DNA of 64,000 bases from Pilatotrama ljubarskyi (lineage: Eukaryota > Basidiomycota > Agaricomycetes > Polyporales > Polyporaceae): assembly GCA_022385805.1 (NCBI GenBank), contig MU277749.1, positions 1 through 64,000 of the forward strand, read 5' to 3'. The notes beneath the pieces are model-generated. The model was not told where the DNA came from. It saw only the letters and a program-made list of their open reading frames with translations, and did not search any database. Of this stretch, positions 23,495 through 34,847 are shown one piece after another (the first letter of the stretch is position 1; each line of letters begins with the position of its first letter). Made by a program: the position numbers and the translations under genes.

Positions 23495-23716
23495 TCAAGC
23501 CGGGATCATGAGCTCCCCAAACGTCCTGATCGCCGCGATTCCGCCAAAGAAGACCGTCACGGCCGTGAGGATGCTGATGTTTCCGGGGAGGTTCTCGGGT
23601 GCCCAGATCTGCTCGCGCATGAAGCGGGAGAACGCAGATTCGTTCGGGTCGTGGATGGCGCGACGCTGGGGGACGCCAAATGGTGAGACGCCGCCGGGGG
23701 CTGCACGACGAGACAT
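23495..23716 (-). CDS. Small tail-anchored membrane protein, TOM6-like
   Basis: A 73-residue protein starts at the ATG at 23716, in a good context. The N-terminal half is polar and basic and includes DPNESAFSRFMREQIW. One C-terminal hydrophobic segment, ISILTAVTVFFGGIAAIRTF, is followed by GELMIPA. A polar amphipathic stretch and one C-terminal anchor of this size are the layout of Tom6 and related small subunits of the mitochondrial outer-membrane translocase. It faces the MRH4 gene across a short divergent promoter, which fits a mitochondrial role. The open frame extends upstream to 23824, but that part is a Ser/Thr run that looks like 5' leader. It could also be another small mitochondrial membrane subunit; the Tom6 assignment is tentative. 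Confidence 0.5.
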   Translation of the reverse strand: MSRRAAPGGVSPFGVPQRRAIHDPNESAFSRFMREQIWAPENLPGNISILTAVTVFFGGIAAIRTFGELMIPA

Positions 23717-23986
23717 GTCTGTGGTTTTGTGGTGGGAGGTGGTGGTCGTGGATGATGACGAGGAAGTTTTGGTCGGCAAATACGTCGAGTGTGCTACGTG
23801 CGGTGTTCGGGGTCGGCCTGGCAAGTACGGGCGCTTAGGAAAAGCTGGAGGATTTCGGTAAGCGCCTGCAGTGTCATTCTCCTGCCGCCCTCCGAGTCGT
23901 CTTACTCTTTCTCGTCCTCCTAATTGCTCTACACCTGCGGCTCGCCGGCGACCCAGCAGACTAACTGCTCACACGTGACGCCAAGT
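23717..23986. promoter_or_regulatory. Divergent promoter, TOM6-like and MRH4
   Basis: A 270-bp gap separates the two divergent start codons and must hold both promoters. It includes CT-rich tracts near 23880-23930. No TATA box is evident. Confidence 0.55.
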
Positions 23987-26215
23987 ATGTCTCTGCTGTC
24001 GTCTTCCCGCATCGCTGCGAGGGCCGCACACTTACCGCCGGAGCTGGTGGTAGCGCTATGTCTTCACACCTCTGCTCCAGCGCAATCCAGCAGATCTCGC
24101 AGGGACTCTGGTATGTGTTTTCTAGAACTACGTTACTGCATTGATGTGCTGAACGAACAACCTCCCACTTGTGGACTGTTAGATCATGCTCCGTCGCGGA
24201 CCCGTCTGGTCAAGGACTTGAAGGCGGCAGAAGTCGCGCCCTCGTTCAAGCGCGACCCTGCCCCTCACCACGGTCGACCGGACACCCGTAAAGAAACAGC
24301 AGACGACCCTTACAAGTTTAGACGACGTCTCAGCCGTAGAGAGGATGAGAGGAGGCCGCTCAAGTCGTCGGACAGTCCCAGAGATCTCCCAAGGGCGTTG
24401 AAGCTGTCTGATGCGCCCCACGCGCGAGATGCTATGGACCGGGCTCCTGCACGGCGACCGTATGGTGATGACGCCAGCTCATCGAGCAAAGCGAAGATCG
24501 TCAACCCGCTAAGCGAGGATTTCGACATCTCGAAACGTTCGGTGCCGATCACGCAACTCCCAGAGCAGTTCACCTCGCCTCCTCTGATGGAAGGCCTGCT
24601 CAAATCAGTGCAAGACATCCTTGGCCCCGACGCAGCGCCCACACCCATCCAAGCGCTGTCCCTGAAGTACCTCGTCAGGCTCGAGTCTGCCACGCCTGAA
24701 GAGCGCGCGCAATATCGCCAGTTCCTCCTCGCCTCCGAAACGGGCTCCGGGAAGTCCATGGCGTATCTCCTGCCAGTCCTCCAAGACCTTAAGCTCGCGG
24801 AGCTGAACAACGCGCCCCGGCGGACGGACGACCCCTCGGTCCCGCGACGCGCGATGAACCCGCGCGCGCTCGTCCTCGCGCCGACGCACGAGCTCGCGCG
24901 GCAGCTGTCGGGCTTCGCGAAGGAGCTCCTGCACAACGTGAAGCTGCGCGTCGTGTGCGCCTCGCAGGCCAACACGCCCTCGCGCAAGAAGGTCACCGCG
25001 GCGAAGATGGCGGAGGCCGCCGAGGAGGCGGACCCTGAGGACGTCTCGGCCGAATTCATCGTGCGACCCGACCATGCTGCGCAAAATCGGCCGGTTGACC
25101 TGTTGGTTGGTACACCGTCGAAGGTGCTCGAGCTCACGCGCGGACGGGGATGGGACTACGAGCAGAAGATGGAGGAGAAGGGGGAGGAGTGGAGGCCGCG
25201 CCGGAAGTTCACCGTGGGCGAGCCCGAGATGGGCCTTGCGGATATCGAGTGGGTTGTCGTCGACGAGACTGACGTGCTCTTCGGTGAGAAGCTATATTCT
25301 CTGTCAGTGCATACATCTTCTGACGTTACATCCTCAGACCCAGACTTCCAAGAGGCGACGCGGGCGATCCTGGCAGACATCAGCGCCGCGCGCGGGCACC
25401 CAGTGCCCTTCGATCCCGAGCTGAACCTCTCTGCCGGAGCCGACGCCAAGTCCAAGCCCGCGCCCACGCCGCTCGACTACCCGTTCAACCTCGTCCTCAC
25501 CTCCGCGACGATCCCCTCCTCGCTCGCCGCCTACCTCGACCAGTTCCACCCGACGCTCACGCGCCTCGCCTCGCCGCACCTGCACCGGCTCCCCTCGTCG
25601 CTCAAGACGGAGTACTTCAACTGGACGGGCGGGAACCGCGACGCGGACATCGAGCACCGGCTCCGGCGCGTCTGGTTCGACGACCTCCAGAAGAACGGCA
25701 GCGGGCGCCCGCTGTCGAAGGTGCTAGTGTTCTGCAACAAGAGCGGCCGCGTCGAGAACCTTGGCGAGTACCTGCGCGAGAAGGGCATCGCGAACGTCGC
25801 GCTCACGAGCGTGAGCGAGGCGCGCAAGCGCGGCTCGAACCACCACCTCGACGGCTTCCTGCGCGTGCGCAAGCCGGACGAGGACGAGTCGGTGCCCGCC
25901 AGCTCTCAAGAAGCTCCTGCTGAAGGGAAGACCGGAGAGGCGGCTCCGGCCGCACGGTCGATGGAGGAGCTCAAGGACGTGCCGCACGTGCTGATCACGA
26001 CGTCGCTTCTCTCGCGCGGGCTGGACTTCTCTCCGGACGTGAAGCACGTGTTCATCGTCGACGAGCCGCGGAACATGGTCGACTTCCTGCACCGCGCGGG
26101 GCGCTCGGGGCGCGCGGGCGAGGTGGGCAAGGTCGTCGTGTTCGGGAAGAGCAAGGGGCGCGGCTCCGAGAAGGCGCGCACGGTCAGGAAGAAGGTCGGC
26201 GCGCTCAGGGCGTGA
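23987..26215 (+). CDS. MRH4: Mitochondrial DEAD-box RNA helicase MRH4
   Basis: This is an ATP-dependent RNA helicase of the Mrh4 type, required for assembly of the large mitochondrial ribosomal subunit. The N-terminus from 23987 (MSLLSSSRIAARAAHL) is basic and hydroxylated like a mitochondrial presequence. Motifs are TPIQALSL (Q region), ASETGSGKS (I), PTHELARQL (Ia), VVDETD (II, DETD instead of DEAD), TSATIP (III), LLSRGLDF (V) and HRAGRSGRAG (VI). Two introns, 24111-24182 (72 nt) and 25284-25337 (54 nt), are multiples of three and contain no in-frame stop, so an unspliced reading stays open. Splicing restores FDPDFQE, the expected sequence after motif II. The spliced protein is about 700 residues. 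An in-frame upstream codon at 23924 is not needed. Confidence 0.9.
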   Translation: MSLLSSSRIAARAAHLPPELVVALCLHTSAPAQSSRSRRDSGMCFLELRYCIDVLNEQPPTCGLLDHAPSRTRLVKDLKAAEVAPSFKRDPAPHHGRPDTRKETADDPYKFRRRLSRREDERRPLKSSDSPRDLPRALKLSDAPHARDAMDRAPARRPYGDDASSSSKAKIVNPLSEDFDISKRSVPITQLPEQFTSPPLMEGLLKSVQDILGPDAAPTPIQALSLKYLVRLESATPEERAQYRQFLLASETGSGKSMAYLLPVLQDLKLAELNNAPRRTDDPSVPRRAMNPRALVLAPTHELARQLSGFAKELLHNVKLRVVCASQANTPSRKKVTAAKMAEAAEEADPEDVSAEFIVRPDHAAQNRPVDLLVGTPSKVLELTRGRGWDYEQKMEEKGEEWRPRRKFTVGEPEMGLADIEWVVVDETDVLFGEKLYSLSVHTSSDVTSSDPDFQEATRAILADISAARGHPVPFDPELNLSAGADAKSKPAPTPLDYPFNLVLTSATIPSSLAAYLDQFHPTLTRLASPHLHRLPSSLKTEYFNWTGGNRDADIEHRLRRVWFDDLQKNGSGRPLSKVLVFCNKSGRVENLGEYLREKGIANVALTSVSEARKRGSNHHLDGFLRVRKPDEDESVPASSQEAPAEGKTGEAAPAARSMEELKDVPHVLITTSLLSRGLDFSPDVKHVFIVDEPRNMVDFLHRAGRSGRAGEVGKVVVFGKSKGRGSEKARTVRKKVGALRA

Positions 26216-26765
26216 GCCTCTGGTACTCCCTGACGTGGCGCTGACGTGGAAGGGTGGGCGGGTGTGAGGTCCACTGGGAGAAAGTATCTTATGGCTCATG
26301 ATCTAGTCGGTATACAGTATCATAACGGGACCATCCTAATTCACTGGCACACTACTCCCCATATGTCTCCTGCTGGCTCCCGAGTCTCTTCCATTACTCC
26401 GTAGCGTATCATACAGCCGTCTGCATAGCATGTTCGGGTTGCCCCCGGTGCTGGTGCATGGAGCAGACACTGTAGCGCGCGTTTCTGCTTGGGCAATCCT
26501 GCTGCTACATAAGATGAGCTGGGACCTCGTCTTGCTTACTCGCACCAATACCGCGGCCACCAGCATCCTGTAGTGTTGTCCAAGATCACAGTCCGACACG
26601 AGCAGGCTGAGCCTCCCACGCCGGCTCATTCGAGTGCATTGCTCCCGCCGGCAACCCGCCGGTACCCCGGTGACTACGTTAGCCTAGGACTACCGCTAGG
26701 AGTCTCTCCAGACACGAGGGCGATTACCCGTCTAACGTCGACGTCGACGTCCAACTACTCTCAGA
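26216..26765. other. Intergenic MRH4 - AYR1-like
   Basis: No gene was recognised. A short run of 'gtcgac' repeats lies at about 26737-26752, just before the reductase start. Confidence 0.55.
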
Positions 26766-27810
26766 ATGCCGGTTGCTCCCAAAGTGGTGCTGGTAACAGG
26801 CTGTTCCGCTGGAGGCATTGGCTTCGCCTTGTAAGTACCCAGAGTGCCTTCACCTCGAATGAGCGGCACAGTCAATTGACGGACAAGCCTGTCCTTGCAG
26901 ATGTGAAGAGTACGCCGAGCAGGGGTGCAAAGTGTACGCGACAGCGCGTAAACTGGAGTCTATGGACGGCTTCAGGCACGACGTCGAAAGGTTGAGGCTG
27001 GACGTTACGAGCGACGAGGACGTCCGTAGCGTCGTGAAGACCATCGTCGACAAAGAGGGCCGGATTGACGTCCTCGTCAACAACGCCGGCGTCCTGTGTA
27101 CTGGTAGGCCGCGTTCATGTGTAGAATGACGCTCTCATTGACCAGTATGAACTGGAATGTCGCCTACAGGACCTATCATAGACGTCTCCATGGAGGAGAT
27201 ACAGCGCGCGTACGACGCGAACGTCTTCTCCGTCATCCGGCTCTGCAAAGCAGTCATTCCGCACATGGCCGCGCGCAAGAGCGGCACCATCGTCAACATC
27301 GGTTCCATCATGGCTTACTTGTGAGTCGCCGAGCTCGTGACAACTCGAGGATCCAGAAGGGTTGAGCGCTCGTGCTCTCTCTCTCCTGCATATGATAGAC
27401 CCACGCCTTGGGCCGGTATCTACGCTTCGACGAAGGCGGCCCTGCACTCGCTCAGCGACGCCCTCTACATGGAATGCACCCCCTTCAACGTCTCCGTCGT
27501 CTCCGTCACCACCGGCGCCGTGCGCTCCAACCTCGCCACGAACCGGCTCGCGACCTTCCGCGGGCTCCCCGCGGACAGCCTCTACCAGCGGTTCCTCCCC
27601 AACATTCTCCAGCGGATCAGCATGAGCCAAGGCTCGGACACGATGCCCGCCGAGGAGTACGCGCAGCGGGTCGTGGCCAAGACTCTGCTGGAGAAGCCTC
27701 CGAGGTCTTTGCTCCTCGGGGGTAAGTCGTGGTGGTACATGGTCCTGGCGTGGCTACCGAGGACCTTCATCTTGCGAATGATGTGGCGGCGGTTCTCCCG
27801 GAGCGTATAG
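26766..27810 (+). CDS. Short-chain reductase, AYR1-like (1-acyl-DHAP reductase)
   Basis: This is an NADPH-dependent short-chain dehydrogenase. By layout it matches yeast Ayr1, which reduces 1-acyl-dihydroxyacetone phosphate in phosphatidate synthesis on the ER and lipid droplets. Motifs are the coenzyme loop TGCSAGGIGFAL at the N-terminus, NNAG, the catalytic Ser in NIGSIMAY and the catalytic Tyr-Lys in YASTK, followed by TPFNVSVVSVTTGAV. The C-terminus ends in a hydrophobic, basic segment (WYMVLAWLPRTFILRMMWRR) suited to membrane association, as in Ayr1. Four exons are joined by three short introns. The estimated length is about 275 residues, normal for the family. The SDR call is certain; the exact substrate is inferred. 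Confidence 0.85.
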
Positions 27811-28480
27811 CAAAGGGCCGATCAGGATGAGTCCCTCGTTCCAGAGCATGTCCGTGTTATGCTGTTTGTTGGCACGCGTTCTCGCTTTGCGTTGTAGGAA
27901 GGCTGCACATCCTCCGCTAACGACCGGCTTGCTTATCCTCTGCGTTCCAGACTTACTGGCTACCTATTGGGAGACATATAGGAAAACACAGCATGACCAC
28001 GTTCCGTGATGATTCTCGAGGTTCAGAGGAGACAGGCAAACGTGTTGCGGGTATCTCGCGATCCATTTGAGAGAGAGCAGCAGAAACATGACAGTGACCT
28101 ATCACAGGCTTCTCGTATTCAAGCCGGGAGAGCTGACGCTCGGAGGAAGCATGGCGGTCAACGGGCGAACTTGGGAGGGGAGATGAAAGGGCTAAAACGT
28201 ACAGAGGATGAACTGTGGGAGGCATGGTGTGTTCGCCTGTTAGCTTGGGATGACAACGGGAGGGTGATGGTGGGAGGGGAGATTGGGAAGGGGGGTTGGT
28301 GCGTGGAGGGGAGCAGGTTTGGACTTGGTGAAGGACGTAGGGAGCGCGAATGCGAGTGGAAAAAAAAAATAGAATATCTGCACAAATGAAACTCGAAGCG
28401 TCAGAAAATAATACATCATACGGCACACCCAATAACGAAGAAAAGAAACGCGAGTTGGAAGTCCAACCGCGCGGCACGTA
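27811..28480. other. Convergent intergenic region
   Basis: This is the shared 3' flank of the reductase (+) and ATG4 (-). A short A-run lies near 28361. No gene was recognised. Confidence 0.55.
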
Positions 28481-31400
28481 TCAGAAATCGTCCCCGTCGT
28501 CCATGAGCACGCCCTTCACGCCCCCGCTCTGCGTCCGTCCGCCATCCCGCGCCTTCGCCGTGCGCATCTGCGGCATGCGCTTTCCCTGGCCGTGCGGTTG
28601 CGGCGGCGACGGCGGCGCCTCCGCCTCCTCCCCGGGGTATGCCGCTGGGAACGGGTATTGCACCTGCGCCTCCTGCTGGTGCGGTGCCGCGCGCGGGGTC
28701 TTCGCTGAGCCCGAGCCCGGCGAACTCTTCTTCGACTTCCGCCGCGTCTTGTCCGCGCTCGCTGTCGTACTCTTGCTCGCCGTCGAGCTCGTCGAGCGCA
28801 CCGTAGCGATCCCAGGTGGGACCTCCGGATTGTTACGGGCGTGGTGGACGCGGATGCTGACGGGCTGCGGCTCCGCAGGCATCTGGGGCGTGGGGAACTC
28901 AGCAGGGTCCTCCCACTCCTCGTCGTCCTCGTCGTCGAAGCTGAGCGAGTCTTGCGTTGATTGAGAGTGGTTGGACGCCTCACGCTTCATGCGCTCCGGG
29001 GCCTCGATGTCGAACGAGCCCTTGCCCGCGCTGGGCGTGAGCGGGGCGATCGGATCGTCCTCGGTGTCCACCTCTGACTTGACGCTGCCGCCCGCCTTGG
29101 AGCCGTGCACGCTGCCCGAGGGCGAATTGCCGAGCGAGAACTCGTCATCGTCGTCGGGCATGTCGATGTCCGGCTCCGAGATCGACTCGAGGCCCATGTC
29201 ATCCGAGTCCGAGGGATACTGTGGTGGCTCGTTTCCCAGGGAGAAGATGGACTTGTTCGTACGGAAGAGCTATATCCACGACTGTCAAGAGGAAACACAA
29301 AACTAGCTCCACCTGGTGGACTCACCTCCGCTATCCGGTCCTTGAGGTCCAGCCACTCGCCCTCGTCCTTGCACAAGAACCCGAGCAGCATACTAGGGTC
29401 CAGCCCCGACAGCGGCATTTTCCTCACCCTATCGCAATGGAACGTCTTCAGCTCCGCGTTCGTATACGCCGTCACATAGTGACGCTGCACCGGGTCGAGG
29501 TCAGCGCCCAGGCCGAGCTCGCGCGAGTCCATCTCCGCCGAGTCGTCCGGGAGCATGCTCGAGGACTGCCAGCGCGGGTGGATGTGCGACTGCGAGGACT
29601 CGGACTGCGACGTGGACGCAGACGACGTCGAGAGCTGCTGCTGCAAGGGCGAGGGTGAGAGGGTAGGTGAGCGGTACGAGAAGGACGAGCCCGAGGTCGC
29701 CCCGCTCGTCCGTCCCGAGAAGGGGGAAGTAGAGGAGCGGACGTGCTGAGACGGGCGATTGGTTTTGTCTCTCTCGCGCTCGCGGTCCGACCCATATGGT
29801 TCGGGCGAGCCCTGGCTCTCCCATGAATCCACATTGCGAGGTGGGGGACGAAGCGGGATAGCAGGGCGCGCGTGGTGAGGATCGAGGTAGAAGAGGTTGT
29901 CGGCCTGCGAGCCAACGAAGTAGTAGGAAGAGGAGGGTCGGCCGCCCGCGATGCCGACAGATTGGGGGAAGGTATACAATGTCTGCGTGATATGAGTTTC
30001 GACTATATGCTACGCTAGGAACACCATGACGAACCTTGATCGTGTTATAATACAACGGGTTCACCCCCTCGATACCGAGGCGAATGCCAATGAGCACGAG
30101 CACGGCGCGATCGCCCCACTCCATGCGGCTCTGGGCGTTTCTGCGGGTAGAGTACATCGCCGAACGAGACGCCGCGTAGACGTCTGACTCGTACAGCGTG
30201 CCGTCCGCTGCGACGGCGACCCCGAGACCGGCTTCAGGGAAGGCATGTACAAGTGTCCTGTCCAGTACCAGCGTTAAATCTGGGGCGGCGAGGGGGCCGA
30301 ATGGACCTACTTTATAGCACCGGCAGCGGTGCTAGGACCGAACCATTGCCCAACGTCCTTGCCGAGGTCCTTGCCGACAAGGGCCATACGGTGGACACTG
30401 AACGGACATAGGGGAGAGGGATGGTCAAGGAACCATGTGATGATCTGTACATATGTCGCATAGTCGGCCGTATAGACCGGATGAGGAGGGCGCCGCCAAT
30501 CTGAACAGAGTCAATCAAGGACGTCGCTGGCGGAGGAAAGGATGGCACGCACCTCGACCAAGATGGAGGTGCAAAAGGGCGTTCGCGAGCAGCGACTGCC
30601 CGGTGCGCAGCATACAGCCCCATCCCGCGTCTGTCGTCCACCCTTTCTCCCCTCCTAATGGCCAGTTCCATTTCTTGGTCGGCGGGCTGCTCGGCACCCC
30701 GGTCGGATTATCGGACAGCTCGGCATCGAGCGCAGCTAGGGTGGTGTCGCGGATGGGGAAGAATTGGGAGCGGTAGGTGAGCCAAATGCGGGATGTGAAG
30801 TCAGAGTAGAACACGGGTGGCCAGTTCTTGGACGGGTCCTTGGACGGGCCCGCCGAGGCTGGGAGAGACTGGGAAAGCGATGGATCTGGTGGCGCGGAAT
30901 TCGGGGCAACAGGAGAAGAGGAAGCAGAGGAGCGAAAAGAGGACGGCGACCTGCGCGAGTCGCTCGAGTTACGCCGGCCGGGGCTGGCGGCGAGGTCTGG
31001 GGCGGGAGGCGGGGGCGGCTCGTAGCCAGGATGCTGCACACCGAGCAGCCAGATCGGATCCGGACACTTATCGGGGGTCGCGTCGCTGTCGAGCAGATAG
31101 CGCATGGCCTTGTCGAGGTGGCCTTTGCCGTGCCGCGCCGCAGTGAGCAGTGCTGAACCCTTGCCCTTGGGCGAGACAGACGCGTTGAGGTGTTGCTGGG
31201 AGAGGAGGGAGGGCAGGGTGAGGTCGGTCGAGGACGTGCTGAAAGTGTGGGCAAACCAGCCCGAGAGGCGGGTGGGCAGGTCGCTGATGCGTGAGTTGGA
31301 CACAGGCGAGTAGTGTGGCACGGACGAGTATGTATCCGACGCTGGCCGCTCTGAGCGTGTCCGTGGCCGGGGAATGTTGACGGGCTCGACAATGACGGGG

Positions 31401-31726
31401 GTCTCGTCGGGCACGTCTTCGCCGTCCCTCGAGACGTCGCCCGGCTCAACTGCTACGTCCTGCGACTGGCGACGGCTGCTCGAGTCTCGGAAGATGGAGC
31501 CTCGTCTGCCGACTTTCTTGTGCTTCGGGGTCTCTGGGATGGCGGGGGTGGACGAGGACGAGGAGGGGGTGGGACTGGCGGAGGAAGAGGCAGATGCGGG
31601 CGTGTCGACCATGGACTTGGAGCGGTCGCGCGATTGTTTCTGGAGAAACTTTGGAAGCTTGGATCCATGGCTGGAGGTCGTCGGCGACGATGGCGAGGGC
31701 GATATGCGCGACGATTTGCTCGACAT
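28481..31726 (-). CDS. ATG4: Autophagy cysteine protease ATG4
   Basis: This cytosolic protease of peptidase family C54 matures and delipidates Atg8. The catalytic cysteine lies in [15 protein letters not shown] (about 30590-30640), preceded by IWLTYR. Downstream exons contain QWFGPS, the [16 protein letters not shown] strand, and the catalytic Asp-His pair in [13 protein letters not shown]. Five exons are read. The N-terminal 200 or so residues are Ser/Pro/Thr-rich and the C-terminal 230 are acidic and low-complexity, ending DDGDDF. The total is about 1,000 residues, longer than yeast Atg4 (494) but in line with the long basidiomycete forms. The first ATG is at 31726; the frame extends slightly further only through a TTG. 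The low-complexity tails probably carry regulatory phosphorylation sites. This last point is inferred. Confidence 0.93.
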
Positions 31727-33919
31727 CGTCGTCGTCGGGGGCAAGAGTGAGTCGCACCGTAGGGTGGCGGGAGAAATGAAAGTTAATAAACAGGCGGTTT
31801 ATTAACAGAGTTAATAACTGTTTATAACTGCTAGAAATTAGCAGGGGGTCTGAGGCGGAGTGAAGAATTGTTGAAAAGTCGGCCCGTGGTCCTCCTGCTC
31901 TGACGACTTTGATAGGGAGCAACGCATTGCGAGAAGATATCTTGGGCAGCCAGGATGAGCTCATCATCACTCACAGTAGAATGCACAACAGTACGAGTGT
32001 GGACGCCGCAAGGGCCTGGTATACCGACCCTCGGCATATGCCGAGTTAGGTCGAAACGTACTGTTAGGAGACCGGGGCCCATGCTCTTCACTATACTGAA
32101 GACTTTCGGGTACTCTTTCAAACAACTGTTGGCATCTGAACAGGCTCCGGAAGTAGTGAATGAGCGTCATACAACGACACGCACGTCCTCGAGTCACCTC
32201 GACCCGACCCGCCGGGCGCCAATGTACCAGCTGTTATTTAACAGTTTTAAATGGTGGTTAGAAAGGCACCCCGGAGGGCAACCGGTTATTAACTGTTAGT
32301 TAAAAAGTCGCGGACTTTCTCCCAGCACCCTATCGCACCGGCCACGGCCGCGCGCGAGTGACGGCGTCAAGCCACACACGTCCTTGTCCTCCTGTTACTG
32401 CCTCCTCGACTCTCCTTCCGCTGCGTTCTCTGCGCTTCTCGGCCTCGGCGTCGCGCGCGGCGATGCTCAGCTGTGTGCTCACATCTGGCAAGATAGCCAC
32501 ACAACCCTGAGGTGGTCAACAGGACAAACAGGCACTCTACGCGCTGTTTTCAGGCTTCTGCGATCATCTGCTACGCAGCGTGCGCTCATATCCAGCATGC
32601 GTCTCATCTTCATAACCGCTGCTTCATTTCTGAGACTTCGCTGCAGTTCATATAGGCCGTTCTGCTCTGCTTGGCTCGCATCAGGCAATAGAACCGCACT
32701 CCGTGGCCTAGCAGAAGGTGCTTGCCATAATGCGACCTGCACACACACCTGCCGAAGGAAGTCCAACCCGGCATTTCGGCAATAACTGTCCTCCACAGGC
32801 TCCCGAGGCCTAGGCAAGGCATACGGACGTTGGGAGCCGCCAGTGAGAACATTGTCGTAAGATGACGCAGAGATAAATTCGGTTCAAGGTCGGGACTTAT
32901 GTTCGGATTTCCGATACAATAGAACATATGGCCCATGGCCCACATGCTATCATTACGCATGACAAGACGTGAATGGGCCCCGTGAACTGTAAGCATCTTC
33001 GCCGAGAATGATACGCAAGAGCTCGCTGGGATCTCCACCAAAAGTGTGCGTGCCACGACGTTTGCGTTTCCTCGCAGAAATCATCGCACACCCTACACAT
33101 CACGAGTCTGCCAAGTCACGAAGCTATCAGACGTGCTATAAGGGGCGTGGAACTCCAACGGTTACTGACTAGGAGTTTTCTTCATGCCCTGGTGGTGCGT
33201 CCTCTTCCCCATGTATCACGACAGACGCTTACCTCCTTCTTCTGGCGAGATGTTAGGCGATACGAGACGTCGCAGCCTGCAGGTGTCAGGTCTGCTATCG
33301 ACGAGTGCGTCAGCCCAGTATCTGTGCCTTCGGCCGATGCATTGAGGGTGCCACATGCAGGGTCTATGTATGGCTGACCGCAATACCGTTGGCACTTCAA
33401 GTTGAATTTGGGGTGGTCCTACCACACTGCAGTCTGGAAATCCACCATGAATCCTCGTACAGTACTAATGCCTCGCGTCTCCTCCGACATTCCTCACCAG
33501 AAAGGCTTGAAGCTTCGAGGCCGCGGATTTGCGTATCGTTTGCATCTTTTGCGATACCTAGATCCCTGAAGTACGTTCGATGGCGAGGTCACCAGGGGGA
33601 TTCTACTTTGTATACGGACACTATCGATTGTCTCCGTGAGCTACCTGAGATACTTACAGTATAACCTGCCGTACTTACATGTTGGTGGCTATTGGTGGGC
33701 GTCTCGCCCCCGCATGCCACACGTGCAGAGCATGTGAAAACGGCGCCTCCTTCCGCACAACCATCATCCCCGGAATTGTACGATCATCTAGCACGGTAAA
33801 AGTCTAGTGTGGGTGTGGGTTCATAGTATACACCGGACTACTTTAACTACGCATACCACTGCGCCGTCGAGCCTATTCGCACTCTCCAGTGAGCCAAGTC
33901 AGGCCAAGAAGATTTGACG
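31727..33919. other. Intergenic, repeat-bearing
   Basis: This includes the ATG4 promoter and a possible inverted-repeat element at 31779-32305. Open frames around 32384-33660 have no recognisable domain. Confidence 0.5.
31779..32305. mobile_element. Possible AT-rich inverted-repeat element
   Basis: Both ends are AT-rich islands in GC-rich DNA, and they are approximately inverted copies built from 'ttaataac', 'taacag' and 'aactgtt' modules. The left island spans about 31779-31840 and the right about 32233-32305. No target-site duplication could be fixed and no coding frame lies inside. It may be a decayed MITE or a cluster of related motifs. Confidence 0.35.
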
Positions 33920-33923
33920 GTAC

Positions 33924-34809
33924 TACTATAACCGACCCGGATTTGGGACGGACTAGGCGCTGACCCGGATTTTGGACAAATGGCTATCACAACTCAACCG
34001 CTGGCTAGAGTTTTCTAATTTGCATCGGGATCGCTGACTAGGTGTCTCACAATGTGTACAGAGGAAATCCGAAATGAGGAGGAGGAGAGAGACGAGAGTT
34101 ATTTGAATACCAAGACAGTCCACTCGAGCGCGCGGCGGGATGAACCTCCTCTAACGAGTGCTCTACTTGGTTCTCTTCCTTCCTTCCTTCATGAAACCTC
34201 ATAATACAGCCAAAAGTGACGTTCCGAGTTTACTTAAGGTCTGAGCAGCGAGTTTGCTGTGTTGTATGAACGCAGGACGTGAAAGCGTGACATTCAGTGC
34301 CGTAGCTGTGGCTGAGGCATGTGTCGGAGTTTAAACCGTATCTCGGCGTGTCGTGCATCTGTGCACGCGAAGTCATTGCCTCCCCTCGTGCTCATACCTC
34401 TGCTGTGCACGTCTACTGAATTTCTTCTCGCTCCAAAAAACAGACACAATATGACCAGGCCTAAGCAAGCCGTCCTCCCTTAATGGAGGTGGCCGGCGGC
34501 CGGCGGTCCTGGCGGCGGCAAGTCTCTCAGTACACGGAGGACACTCTGTAATAGATCGAATCGGAGATCTAATTCGGCACAGCTCGGCATCGTGACATAC
34601 GTGACCAGCTCGTCCGTCAGGTCGTCCAAATTCCGGGTCCTCACGCAACGCAGAGCGTTCTGATGTACAGATCCCAAGAAAAATATATGGAGGGGTTACA
34701 GATCTAGGTGGCACGCACATCTATGAGAGTGCGGAAGGAATAACTTGAGTTGGAAGAGAACCCGGCTCTTATTTTCGATGAGCGTCCCAAATCCGGGTCG
34801 GTTATAGTA
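33924..34809. mobile_element. Non-autonomous Tc1/mariner-like element, TA-flanked
   Basis: The left end 33926-33950 and right end 34783-34807 are perfect inverted copies of about 25 bp, starting 'ctataaccgacccggatttg'. They are flanked by TA on both sides (33924-33925 and 34808-34809), the target-site duplication of Tc1/mariner/pogo elements. A second diverged copy, 'gacccggattttggac', follows inside the left end. The interior of about 880 bp has no recognisable transposase. The right end stops about 40 bp before the start codon of the dienoyl-CoA isomerase gene. Confidence 0.75.
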
Positions 34810-34847
34810 CTCTGGCCTCTCAGTAGCCTTCACCCCGACTTCACGAG

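Noticed and set aside
31500..31744. ATG4 start at 31744
   Set aside because: That codon is TTG; the first in-frame ATG is at 31726.
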